DNA from: Spirodela intermedia
Lineage: Eukaryota > Streptophyta > Magnoliopsida > Alismatales > Araceae
Direction: 5' to 3'
Assembly (NCBI GenBank): GCA_902729315.2
Contig: LR746281.1
Location: forward strand, 2,726,501-2,790,500
Length of the DNA stretch: 64,000 bases
In this document: positions 13,101 to 24,735 of the stretch, piece after piece
Position numbering within the stretch: the stretch's first letter is position 1
Layout of the letters: each line of letters starts with the position of its first letter
Notes under the pieces: model-generated
Told to the model about the DNA's origin: nothing
Databases searched by the model: none
What the model saw: the letters and a program-made list of their open reading frames with translations, nothing else
Position numbers and translations under genes: made by a program

Positions 13101-13889
13101 GATCTCCAAAGTCATGGGGGTGACCACCATCAAAAAGAGCAATAGAAAAGACAGTCAAGACAACGTACTCAAGTGATGGAGACAAAGATGCTGAACTAAT
13201 AGGCATTGGGGAGAGATGATGAAAAACCTTAGTAAGAGAAAGAACTTTTGGCTCTGATAAGAACTGGCTTTATGCACCCATCATATTTCACTAAAAGACT
13301 ACCAAAAAAGTTGATGACATTAGAGTAATCCTGTTAGCACTACATTGTAGTAAGATTGGTGGATAGTGACATTAATGATGCAAGTTCTTGTTCAGTTGGA
13401 ACAAATGTTCTAAAGTATTGAATGTTGCCTCTTCTATATCTCATAGAACTCGACTTGGACATCATACTGATAGGTGAGATTGTTGGTTTAATCAATTTGA
13501 GATGATCCCACACATATCGCATGTGTCTAAGTCATGTACGATATTATGCACATAAGGCTCTAGGGAGGCCCATAAATAGCCTAATAGATGTTGATCATTA
13601 CGGTTCCACTTTTAAAGTGCCACAGTAGATCCTCTATAATGAGATGTAGTAGATCATGTCCTACAAGATAAACACAAGCACAACTCAATTACCAATAATT
13701 CTCGGCACTCAATAAGCAACAAGTGATTATCATTGCAACCCTTGATGAAGGAGCCAGATGCACTGTAGGCACTGCATGAATAATACCCTCGCTTATAGAT
13801 GTCCCAGAAGTCCTCAAGTCATGAGACATATCGGTGAAGAAGTGACATACGGGGGAGTCCTCGGACATAAAGACAGGCTGCTGTTGGAG

Positions 13890-14350
13890 ATGTACACCTA
13901 GGATGCCCTAGGATACCAAGAAGGGCAGACATGCCCCGGGGTGCGCCCTAGGGAACAGAAGAGGGCAGACAGGCCCCTAGGGTGGTCCTAGGGCATGGAG
14001 GAGCCCGGAAGAGCACTGACCAGCTGGAGGGCGTTGGCAGGCATTGTCAGGCATGCTGACCAGCCCTAGCAGGTGTGCTGGTGTGTGCGTTGGCACACCG
14101 GCATGCGCAGGCTGCTGCGTGTAGAGGCAAGGGTGTGCGTGGCGCGCTGCTGCATGCGACGATGCACGACAATGGTTGCACACGACGTTGTTGCATGCGG
14201 CTGCGTGCAGTGGTGGGCTAGAGCTTGACGACGCTGAGTAGGAGTGCGGCATGACGAGTTGCACACAAAGGAGATGGCTACTGGAGAGTCGCCATGGAGA
14301 CGACGATGGAGTGATGGCCGAGGAGACGATGGCACCAATAGAAAACCCTA
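13890..14350. repeat. GC-rich repetitive tract in the copia leader
   Basis: Strikingly GC-rich within an AT-rich neighbourhood. About 13890-14000 contains two imperfect copies of a unit of roughly 45-50 bases built on GGGCAGACA followed by a CCCTAGG-type block. The rest is low-complexity GC-rich sequence without a recognisable protein. It lies between the primer-binding site and the gag remnant of the nested element. Confidence 0.6.
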
Positions 14351-14378
14351 GCGGAGCAACTTGGTTATGATACCATTT

Positions 14379-14489
14379 TGACAGAAAATAACTTAATAAA
14401 ATAAAGAAGAGGGCAGAAGCCCTATACATATAAGGGTGAGGAGAGAGAAAGTGGGCCAGGCCCATAAACCCAAAATCTATATCTCAACA
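14379..14489 (-). repeat. 5' LTR of the copia element (111 bp)
   Basis: Starts TGTTGAGATA and ends CTGTCA on the minus strand. It is followed by three A residues and the tRNA-Met type primer-binding site. Its partner copy is 9995-10104. Confidence 0.85.
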
Positions 14490-14494
14490 GTTTA

Positions 14495-14600
14495 TAAATA
14501 TTATTGTGAGAATTAAAGTTAATCTTTGTGTTTTATCAAAAGATAACCATAATAGGAATATTTAAATGTAGCATCTCTAAGACTATGGATGAAAAATGAC
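14495..14600 (-). mobile_element. old copia integrase, right half
   Basis: Minus-strand translation ends SFDKTQRLTLILTIIFIN next to the insertion point. This resembles the pre-integrase block A-K-Q-x-R-L-x-F-P that precedes F-E-L-I-H-x-D-I-W in copia. Removing the 4,495-bp insertion and one GTTTA copy brings it next to the LIYCDIW block, although not in the same frame. Confidence 0.6.
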
Positions 14601-16450
14601 TTAATTTGTTATGCAAGGTGACCTAGTCGTTGTATATTAAATCACATTTAAAATTTATAAACTGGAAAACATTAATTTTTACATTTTTAAAAATTATTTA
14701 TGTAGAAATGTATTAATTTTAAATCGAGAAAGAGCTCTAAAAATAGTGAAAATTTTGTAAGTTGATAGATAATATGGATGTATGATAATGTCATACAAAA
14801 TTTTAAAATTTGTCTTAAAGAATAAAATCTTACATGATTTTTTAGACTAAAATATTATACAAAAATCTTTTTAAAATTAGAGAAAAAGAAAAACCAGATG
14901 CTGATATTAGGCAGATGTCAATGTCCAAATAATAGTGATTTGAGTAAAAATAGAGTTCCACCTTACAACTATTATGCAAATAATTGTAGACAATTCAATA
15001 AATGAATTTTAAGTGTTAAATGAATTGTAATGAACTAAAGATGAACTTTAAAACTTAAATTCAAGCAAAACTATCATTAAATTTAAAGATGAAATAATTT
15101 TTTAAAAAGGAAAAAAGTTTCGGCATCACAATGATGATTGTTGGAATTTTTGTATGTTCGAAAAATATTCAAGAGATGTCTATTGCCTCAAAGGCTCTCC
15201 TTGGACATGCAACGTGTAGCACTCTCTAAATTTTTGTGCAAAGTCATAAGGGTGAAGAATAGTGTTAGTGAAGTGTATTTAGTAGCTATCACTTGGTAGA
15301 GTAGAAGATTATGAAAATGGAGCTTTAATAGCTGTCACTTAGTGCAATTGATATTGATGGAGGTTCAACATGTCTCAAGTAGTTTCATCCTCAAGTCTAT
15401 ATAACATGAGGAGGCTTTTTTTGCAAATAGAATACTGAAGAAACCATGATGGTCTCTTGGTGGATCCCTTGAGGACACTTTATTCATCGACAACAAGATA
15501 TATGATTTTGTCTCAAAGTTCTCATTTTTTTATCTGAAATCTTTGGTTAGTTGCTAACAACAATCGTTAATTATTACTGATGAAGATTTCATCATTGATC
15601 AATCATCTCTAGTGACTCTTTTCATTAACTATTTTTCTATAGAAAAACTACAAAGTCAAAATAGAAGAAAAAATAAATTATGACATCAATGGGCTTCAAA
15701 CCTCCTTTGATCACTTGGCAACATAAGTGAAGGTAAGAAAATACTGATTATACCTTTAAATTAGTGAACAAACAAATTCGTGACTTTCTCTTAAAATAGA
15801 GATATTTTCGACATTATTTTGGTTGATGAGTATTGTTTGTAATTTGGTCTCACATCAAGTGTTTCAATAAGTTTTAAATCCATATAAGTCTGGGTGCTCT
15901 TGTGGACATGAGTTCCTTGTTTCATAAACAAAGTCATCAAGATCACCTCAATAGAAGGCTACACCAAGTGGTCTGCCCAAGCACAACACATGTGTGACAA
16001 GATCATATCTTGCCCCATGCATGTGTCTATGGAAGAAGAGTGATGCACACATGTCTATGGGACATTATTCATTAGAGCCCAGCTTGTGCTTCTGCCTAGT
16101 CTAGGTCTATCCACTCGAGTGTAGTGCCCTCTAAGTTGATTGTTGATTGTTGGCAAGTTAAATGGATTCTCTCTCTTTTTAATATTTTTTATTTTATTTT
16201 TAGTTGAAAATATAAATATCAAATTATATAAAATCACATGATTAATTATAAATTTATATTAGTTAAAAATATATATTTTTATCAAGTTAAGACAAATATA
16301 AACTTATATATCATGAATTCAGATATAAAATATATTATTAACTAACTATTAACTTATGATAATGAAGACTTATTATTGAGTTATGTACAAATAAAGACAT
16401 TATTAAGAGATGTAATAATTTGATTGTCATCATGTGTGAAGGTCAATCAT
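14600..16450. other. AT-rich transposon-derived spacer
   Basis: No gene seen. Very AT-rich with only short open frames. It lies between the gag and integrase remnants of the old copia element and is longer than those domains would normally require, so further insertions are likely but were not identified. Confidence 0.35.
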
Positions 16451-16479
16451 TTTGCAATGAATGAAGGAAAACATTGTCT

Positions 16480-17575
16480 ACATCCAAAACCTAAATATTT
16501 TCGGATATGTTATTCTTACCAACAATATGTTGTAATTTAAATCTTGAATCAAAAAATTATTTATTTCTTTTCAAATAACTTTCAACTTGGTGAAATAAGT
16601 TGTGGCATAGTCTTGATTTTTTTGGTGATTAAATATTTCATGAGGTAATTGAAAGAGTATGGAACCATTACTTTGTTGAAATCTATATTGAAGGTCCTCC
16701 CAAATTTCTTATGCATAATCTGAAAAAAAAAGTACAAATTGATACTTTTTAAGAAATATAATTCAAATAGTAAGTAATAATTATATTATTATTCAAATCC
16801 AAGAAGGAAAAAAGGTGAGATTTTTATGGGTGGGTTTGGATATTGAACCATTAATAAACTCAAATTTCTTTTTTAAAAATAAAGTAATAATCATGGCTCG
16901 ACTCCACAAATCATAATTATTTCCTACAAGCTGCTGTGATGTAAGAATTAAACCTAGATTATTTGAATAATGTATAAAATAATTACTCAATGAATCATAT
17001 ACGTTAGACATCATTTAAATTATGGAACCTGCAGATTCTATACGTCATTTAAAAGGTAATATAATGCTTGAAAAAATGTGTGAAAATGGTAGTTATATTT
17101 GAATGGACTATTGAATGTAGATCGATACTGATAGAAATCAAGTATTTTCGGCCCATCACTAGAGCTTTGGTTATCTTTGGCAAGAAGAAGACTTTTGATG
17201 GTGGAAAGATACTCTACTGAAGAGCTTTGACCTACAACTTCCTCTATGAGGAATTCACCCCCAAATTGTTGGATCATCTTGCATTGTGCCAACAACCTCG
17301 GGCCCTGAGTTTAAGACTTAAGAGTGGTAAGGGTTCCTTCGGTAGATGAGGAGCAGTGCAGCTTCCCCAACGGGCATGAGGCACTGATGAGATATAACAT
17401 GGACTAGCGGGCTAACAACCTTAACATAAAGCCGGAGATGGATTGGAGAGAAGGAAAGAATAAGGGACAGTGGTGGATTTCTTACTGTCTTCAGGGTTGG
17501 AGCGCTGGTGAGCTTCAGGCAAAGCCGGACATGGCTTGGAGAGAAACCCTAACCCTACTTTGATACCATGTTATG
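16480..17575 (-). mobile_element. old copia 5' end: primer-binding site and gag
   Basis: On the minus strand a TGGTATCAAAGTAGGG primer-binding site (about 17569-17554) is followed by a leader and then a decayed gag. From 17014 downwards the reading is MSNVYDSLSNYFIHYSNNLG, then LVGNNYDLWSRAM, then FINGSISKP, and further on EDLQYRFQQSNGS and TTYFTKLKV. This is the copia gag consensus (DNPGLxLVSQPLxGxNYxxWSRAM, FINGSIxxP, IWxDLxxRFxQxNGxRIFQL, TYFTKLK). It contains stops and frameshifts. The LTR that should precede the primer-binding site was not paired. Confidence 0.75.
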
Positions 17576-18857
17576 TGGAGTAAAGAGAAAAATTGCCTTC
17601 TAATGCATCTACTTCACACATGTGAGATTCTTAAGAGTCTTGGCACTGACTCTTTAAGGTAGCAAAACATTAAGAACTTTCCAAGTTAGTTTCTTAACTA
17701 GGTCACAAATGTTATTAAAATCATTGTGCTTTAATGTCAAAAGTCTTAGTAAGCTAGTGGACTCAGATTGATTCATGATAATCTACTGAAATTAGGATAC
17801 TTGCATGCACTCTTATCCCAAAAAATGATCCTCATTTGGGTGTTGACCTTCTTGAATAGGGCCACAAAACACACACGAAATCCTTTGTTAATTCCTTGAA
17901 CAGGTCACTAATATGGGATATTGCAATCTATTGTTAGAGGCTACATGAACCAGACCCCAACTCAAGATAATATCTTCAAATTTACCTCTTAGGGTAGCAA
18001 AAGATTAAATTTGTCATACAGTACACGACGGAGAGCCATTCCTATGAGAATTGAATAATACTTCTCATACTATGTAATAGCAAGATGAAACTATTTTTGT
18101 ACCAACCAGAAGATGACAAACATTATTTTTTATGATCAGTAAAACGAAAAAAATGGAAAGCTCTTTTCTTATTGCCAAAAATTCATTCATCTCAGTTATT
18201 TCACAGAATAACAAGAAGAAGAAAGAAGAAAACAAAGGGTCTGTCGAGTTTCAAGTATTCGGTTTCACCAATAAGATATAAAGATTTGCTTCCCATTTGG
18301 AACTGCATAAAAATGATTTATTATCTCAGAGGGGTTCAGATAATTCTGGGAAAAGGTCAATGGCTGCTGGCGTATTTGTCAAAGAAAAATACAGTCTGTT
18401 GCTAGAATTATGAAAATCTCTTGTGCTGGTTCGTCCATTAAGCCACTGATATTATAAAATTAATGGTAAGTATGCAAACTAGGCAGACTCATGAAAATCT
18501 ATTGAAAATGGGAGATTAGCATCCCAACCCCATATATATCTAAGATGAGAAAACTCTGTATTTTGGTTCCTGATTTAAGTCACCAACATCGGAAAACTAT
18601 AGCCAGGTTAAATGTCATTTATGTTATACGTGAGCAATGAACAAGCATTCTACAAAGCCTCCCCTGTACGGCTCCCATAGCGTATGATCAATCGGTCATA
18701 CGTGAGGCGAGGTTAAAATAAGAATAGCGTGCGAGGGTGGCGGGGGGTGAAAGTACCTCTGTTTCCATTCTCACGCGTTCGCCGCCAAATATGGTTAACA
18801 TCGGAAAAGTCAGACCCCCTCCGGGTTTGCTCTCAGAAGGGGGAATGCGGCAAAGCA
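17576..18857. other. intergenic, no gene seen
   Basis: The first part may hold the missing LTR of the old copia element. The last few hundred bases are presumably the 3' untranslated and downstream sequence of the RhoGAP gene on the minus strand. No RNA gene or conserved protein was recognised. Confidence 0.35.
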
Positions 18858-21366
18858 TCATCTCCAGACCGTCTCGTTCGCGTCCGTGAACACGGCGTTG
18901 TGGTGCTCGATGAGGCACTGGACGACCTCGATGGCGCCGTAGTCGGGGCCCGCGCCGTCGTCAAGGGGGATGAGTGTGGACGTGCCGGTCCCGTCATCTT
19001 CATCTGACGACGGCGGCAAAAGTCAAACCTCACGGGCTATCCTATATTTCCAAAATAAGTAATTTGAGATAAAATAACCCGGGTTGAACGTCTCACCGTA
19101 GAGGCTCTCAGAGGCAATGTTGCTCGACGCCGCCAGGTCGACGGCTTTGGAAGGACCTCTCGAGGTGTAGCTAAGATGGCCGTGGAAATCCGCCTTGGAG
19201 TCCCCCTGCTGCCAGATCATTAGAGGCGCCAGCTCCGCGGCGAGGCTGCGGGCGTCCATCTGCGCAGAAAAGGGGTCGATTTATGCAGGAAATAGGCCCA
19301 GGGAGGGTGATGGAGATCAAGATTTATCACACTGAAGGAATAAACTTACCAGCAGTACACAGATTTAGGAACAAACATATAAATGGCGCTATGATACATA
19401 TATATATTATATTATGGTTTAAATAAGCATAGTGAACTCGGCATTATTAGGTTGACATGAAATATTCTCAAAAGAAACGCATTTATACTATTGGAAAGCA
19501 GTGATAACACTATAAATAGCAAAATCTTCTTCTTATTATTATTATCACGGGAGATAATGTCGAGGAGATAAAGCACGGATCTCCCATTGTCGTGATAAGG
19601 CTTTGCGTTTATTTATATGAATCCATTCTTCCTCGTCTTTCTGCAAATGGAGCTGGGGTTTTTTTTCTTGGATCTGACTACCAGTCGACAGTAAGCATGC
19701 AGACAAGAACTTCAGATCAAATGCCCTCTACGATCGCAGGAATTGATAAAAATGGTTAGTTCAACCATTTGTGTGCTGGTATCATTGATGAAGAACACAA
19801 GAACCAGATCAGATGAGGGGCATACCTTGTTAAGAGAGGATTTCTGGTTCACACGGAGGAGTAGGGCCGTGATGTATTCCAAGGTTGTGTAGCTTACATT
19901 TGGGAGCTTGCTCAATATGTTTCTGACGTCATTGATGTTACTCCTGGCTTCTCTAATTCCATGATAAAGCTGGAAAGTAGTGAGTGGCTCAGGAAGACTG
20001 GCGAGATAGCATTTCATCAGAGCGGCCACATCGAGTGGATTAGATCCTTCAGGCACAGGAGCATTCCAATCTAGAAAACAGATCCACATCTTCAACATCA
20101 GAGAAAGAATAATGGGCATAATAAGTAACCCCCACGCCAAATCTATAAGCAAATATGGGATCTAACCTTGGTTGTACAATGAAATCAATTGCCTGATGGC
20201 TTTCCTGTCTCCATCAAGTTTGAACAAGTTCTCAGTGTGCAGGCCTAGATAGGAGAAGCCCATCATTCAGAGCTCGATGTTCAGAAAAGATATGGAAGTG
20301 CCGAACAACGTCTCATGATACCTGATAAGACTAGATAATCGGCGCATCTGACCAAAATCTGGGGAATCGGCCGGACAGAATGTTGCCTCTGTACAACTAC
20401 CTCGATGGGGACACCAAAAACTGAGAATTTTGAACAACTGGTCAGTCTTGACACGAAGTAGCAAAATATTTTTTTGTTAATTGTAGAGATGTCAATAAAC
20501 AGTATCCAAATGTGGAAAATGGATCATGCAAAAGGCCAATAACACTGTATCTCGCAAATTACGAAATAGAATAAGTGGCTGACCATCGTTACTTGCGACA
20601 CCCTGTAAATAAAAGATAAGATAAGAGTCTGAAGGCGCAGATGTGCAAGAAAATATCTACAGCTTGAGATTACACAATCACCTTTTGCCAACGTTCAATA
20701 TTGCTCAGTAAATTCTTACTTTTGTCAGAAGTTTTCTTTGCTGCCTGAAAAATTTTCGTCACTTTAAGTTAAAACCGTAGCTGCTAAATATAAGTTTTGC
20801 AATTTTACAGCGGGAGGAAATCTCTTGGGGAAGATGTATGCCAATGATCAGATATCATTTCAGATAAAATTTCTATATATTCACAACATTACACAAATTT
20901 TTGACATTTACCTCCTCAACTTTCACTTTTCCTATAGCAACCACGTCCTTAGTCTCCGCAATGCCCTTCTTTACCAGAGAGCTGGTCACTGTGGCAGCGG
21001 AACGAATGTGTTCTTGCAAAGTTTCTTTGGATGGTGACGCCAGTCGCTGTTTATTCTGCTGTAGGAAAGCCCATCGGCTCTTCATCAGTGATCCAACTCG
21101 TTCCGCCGCTTCAGCAACAGTTCCACCTGCGTCCTTTGCTACTTCCCCCACGAATGTTCCTGCAGACCGGCTTGCCTGCTTTAGCTTGACCCCTGGTCGA
21201 GACAAAGAAATAAAAAATCACAGGTAAATTGAATTTAACAGCGACATGAACCAGTGATCTATGACCAGGTTTTGTCTTGGTCATTGATTATTTACTTGAA
21301 GTTACCTGAAGATGAGAAGAAGCCATTTGCCCTCTCACGCCAAGGAGGCGAAACTGGGGAAGCCAT
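18858..21366 (-). CDS. RhoGAP-domain protein (At5g61530-like)
   Basis: Nine exons (minus strand order): 21306-21366, 20912-21192, 20682-20744, 20584-20602, 20322-20420, 20167-20244, 19826-20070, 19097-19259 and 18858-19003, giving 384 residues. All are GT-AG and in phase. The N-terminus (MASPVSPPWRERANGFFSSS, then SAGTFVGEVAKDAGG) and C-terminus (PDYGAIEVVQCLIEHHNAVF, then ANETVWR) are those of a small plant family typified by Arabidopsis At5g61530, of nearly the same length. The RhoGAP fold spans roughly residues 130-300, starting FGVPIEVVVQRQ and including ALMKCYLASLPEPLTTFQLY. RhoGAPs stimulate GTP hydrolysis by Rho/ROP GTPases, but the arginine-finger position reads LFK (Lys183), so catalysis is doubtful. 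Helical N-terminus; no membrane segment. Start codon is the first ATG of the conserved N-terminus. It is divergent with the MYB gene. Confidence 0.93.
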
Positions 21367-21981
21367 TGCTATAATGCCAATTGACGAAAAGAAGTCCAGA
21401 TATCTGACAGATAGGACTAATTAAAAATGATATTGCGAATCTATGGTGAACTTTGAAGTTTTAATGGATTGTAAAGCGATACAAAAAAATTATATAATTC
21501 TTGAATAGAAAATTTGTTAAGTGATGCGATGAACTTGTACCATTTAGGAATAATTTATTCTCTAAACTGGAGTTGAAGGGAATCTAAAGTTCGATGAATA
21601 CTAATAAATTTTCACATCCACAATATTACAATGGAACTCAAGCTGTATATATAAAAATATATATATAAGAACATTCGAATCGCACGACTTGACAAAACTG
21701 AGTAAGATTGAGGAGTATACCAACAGCGATCAAAGATATAAACAGATGTTCGTCGATAAGAACAAGCCAATGTAAATACAAGACCTCGTTTACTCGCAGC
21801 AAAACCTAGCAGATGATCATATAAGAATTTCCATTTCCAATCACAAAAGACAAAATCTCTAGCTTAGAGTCTCAAACTCCGAAGCTTGCCGAAATTCCGA
21901 AGGTATCCTATTCAACAACATAACAAATGAGAAAACAGAGGGTAAAAAACGACGAATGTGATCCGGACTTTCCCAACAAAA

Positions 21982-22313
21982 CATCCTTATCAGAGGAGCA
22001 GCCAAGTGTCTTCCTGCTATGCACCGTCAGTTCCAAAGAACGCATAAACAAATCATATCTTAAATCCACTGTAGTTTAGCTCAATCAGGTTAGGGACACG
22101 ACCGAATAACCGAACGATGGAAAACCAAAATAAACGAGACAAAACTTCATCCTCATCAAAGGAGAGGCCACCTGTCCTCCTGCTACGCACCGTCAGTTCC
22201 AAAGGATGCGTAAATAAATCATATCCTATATCCACTCTAGTTCAGATCAATCAGGTCAAGGAAACGACCGAAGAACTGGACGATGGAAAACCAAAATGAA
22301 CAAAACAAAACAA
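21982..22313. repeat. 166-bp direct tandem duplication
   Basis: Two adjacent copies, 21982-22147 and 22148-22313, are in register at a constant offset of 166 bases. Shared blocks include GCACCGTCAGTTCCAAAG and GATGGAAAACCAAAAT. The copies differ by scattered substitutions, so the event is not recent. Confidence 0.85.
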
Positions 22314-23437
22314 ATCTTCATCGACCATTCCGGAAATTACCTCTCCGCGTTTCCTCTTCTGGGCGAGAGAGAGAGAGGGTGCGAACCGAGGCCAAGATCC
22401 TGTTGGCCTGGCGGGCGGGCGATGTTGGTTGGTTCCTCCGGAGCAAGAAGGCCTTCGATATATCTAGAGCCTCCACCCCTGGCGCGACGGCATGGTTAGG
22501 AGTCCGCCCTGTGGGCCCCCCATCAATTCACATGATACGAAGCGATGCTCACTGAGAGTGTGCGCGTACCTGGGCCCTAGACCCACCATATCGTCTTCTA
22601 AGGAAAAAACAAATGGCCCGTTTCCCCTGCACACCGTCTACTGGTGAAAACTCATTTGAGTCAATCTCTCTCCTCGATGCGTATGACTCGACGACATCGT
22701 ATCCATCGTGGAAGAGAGCCAAACCGTAATAACTGATATCAGTTTGGGCCCCACATCCCCCGCATCACGCGGAGAAGCCAGTCTTTCTTGGCGGTCAACT
22801 TTTTGACCAGCGAGTGCGTTGGATCCGGTGACCGCTTATTCTTCAAGGACGAGGTGTGTGGTGAGAATAAGAAACCAGTATCGTCAGCGGGAAAAAAGAA
22901 AGTGCCTCCACGTGTCAACTTCTACGGCCAGATGTCCTTTGACATTTTTAGCTGTTGTGTCGAATGTCGAGCCGTGGCCAGCCGTCTTCTGCCACGGGGC
23001 CCACTTGCTCTCAATCTGAGCCACATCCTCTCGGGCTGGGCCTTATTCAACGCTTCTCCGTCCGCACGTGCCGCCAGGACTCACCAGTGCGCTCGTGTCC
23101 GAAGCGGACGAGTCGGACTCGGTCGTCGAGCGCGCGAGCCCTGGGGCGGGATCTCCAACGTGCGACGAGTGGCCGTTAGGCCTCCACTGGGATTATACGT
23201 GGAGGACGTGACGTGTCCGATCCGTGCACACGGCCCTAGAAATTTGGTGAAAGATTCGGCAAGCTCCCTGCCTCTCTGTGTTTCGCTCGCTTCTCCCCTC
23301 CACAGGCTCCTCTCCCTCTATCGTCTCTCTCTGACTCGCTAGCCCTCGCGGTGGAAGGGAAGGTTCTGGTGCGCCGTCGGAGGAGAGGTTGTGAAGGGGA
23401 GGGCGGGATCGGGGGCGGAGGTGTCGGAGATCGGATC

Positions 23438-23476
23438 ATGGGAGGATCTTCCGCGGGGGGGCTGGGGCTGTTTTGA
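23438..23476 (+). other. upstream ORF in the MYB leader
   Basis: A 12-codon open frame ending TGA lies 72 bases before the MYB start codon and in a different frame from it. Its peptide is glycine-rich and resembles nothing known. If the transcript starts upstream of 23438, it could reduce translation of the main frame. Confidence 0.45.
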
Positions 23477-23548
23477 GAGAGGGAAAGGGGGGGAGTGTTT
23501 GGTTTGAGGGGGAAGGGGGGCGGTGGGAGGAAGGTGGTGGCGAGCGGG

Positions 23549-24699
23549 ATGGCGAGGAAGTGCTCCCACTGCAGCAACAATGGACACAACTCGAGGACGT
23601 GCCCCAACCGTGGGGTGAGGTTGTTTGGGGTGCGTCTCACTGATGGATCAATCCGGAAGAGTGCTAGCATGGGGAATCTGAGCCACTACGCCGGATCTGG
23701 AAGTGGTATCGGAGGGGCGTCGCCGGCGGCGGACTGCCCGGAGGGCGTCGATGGCTCCGCGGCCGATGGCTACGCATCTGAGGATTTCGTGCAGGGTTCG
23801 TCTTCTAGCTGTCGCGAGCGCAAGAAAGGTAGGTCCCGGATTCATCTTCCTGCTGCGTCTCCGATTTTGAGAGGGACCCCTCCCTTACATTTTTTCTCTG
23901 TTTCTGTCTAGTTTAAATTTGGGGCCTCGGCCACGGCCATTTTGCATTGTTTTATATATACAAAAGAGAATCTAGAATTATTTCATGCCTGCGCAAGTCT
24001 ACGTTTCCGTTTGATTTTGAGTGATTTTGATTCTATTTTTGCAAATATCATGTCACGGTCGCTCGATGAGGAATTATACTCGTTTGTCCTCGTTTTCTTA
24101 CATGCATTTGACAAATAAGCTTAGACCAGCGAAGTCTCGAGTTCGACGATTCACAACCTTTCTGGAACGAACGTACGAGTGCATGCGAGTTCCTTGTCTA
24201 GTTCCCGTGGACTATTGTGTCTTTACTTGTTGCAGATAGTGCCTATCAAGCAGTACCTCGGCTTTCTCGTGTCATCCAAAGTTTTCATGTTCAAGGCCCA
24301 AAAGTTGAGAACTGTGCTGCTCGCTATTTTGCCCCCTTCCTCCAGTTACATCATCCGATTCGATTTCTTCTTTCAGAGAAATCGTTAAAACATTTGCGCA
24401 ACACTGTGTGAGCATACAATTTTTTCTCCTTTTCTGACAATATTTTCTCTCTAGGTTACCACGACTAATTCCAGAGGTTACGGTCCCCAATTGCGTAATG
24501 GCAGCAGTCCATCTTACCCACATTAATGACTGCCTTACCTACTCTAAGATGATGCTGGCCCGAGCAAGAACCTTATTTGATTGTGGGGGTTTAAACTCAC
24601 TCAAAACCTCACCTGTGTCATCTTCATTCTTTGGTAGCGTTGTAATGCTGCTGGTGATAATCTTATCCTTAATGATTTCTTACCAAGAACTACTAGAGT

Positions 24700-24735
<36 letters not shown>

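Larger units (their letters stand above)
9995..14489 (-). mobile_element. Ty1/copia LTR retrotransposon, near full length
   Basis: A 4,495-bp degenerate copia element on the minus strand. The 5' LTR is 14379-14489 and the 3' LTR 9995-10104; both begin TG and end CA in element orientation, and by eye they are about four-fifths identical. A primer-binding site TGGTATCATAACC (14375 to 14363) follows the 5' LTR, and a purine tract (AACTTGAGGGAGGC) precedes the 3' LTR. Coding remnants are in the canonical order. A gag zinc knuckle (CSHCSHNDH) is near 13000. A pre-integrase region is near 12350-12090. A YVDD-type reverse-transcriptase trace is near 11030. The RNase H end (SSNLVFYEQIKHIEFDCQFI) is at 10330-10200. 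No long frame survives, so it is not autonomous. It is flanked by the perfect 5-bp duplication GTTTA at 9990-9994 and 14490-14494. Confidence 0.88.
21367..23548. promoter_or_regulatory. divergent intergenic region, RhoGAP/MYB promoters
   Basis: This 2.2-kb region separates two genes transcribed away from each other. The left part is AT-rich; the right part, from about 22330, becomes GC-rich towards the MYB start. It holds a 166-bp tandem duplication (21982-22313), a CACGTG G-box core near 22909 and a pyrimidine-rich leader at about 23270-23340. A long open frame at 22788-23342 has no recognisable domain and I regard it as promoter or leader. TATA boxes could not be assigned with confidence. 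Confidence 0.55.

Noticed and set aside
22788-23342. 184-codon plus-strand frame upstream of the MYB gene
   Set aside because: No recognisable domain; it lies in the GC-rich promoter/leader, and its translation looks random.
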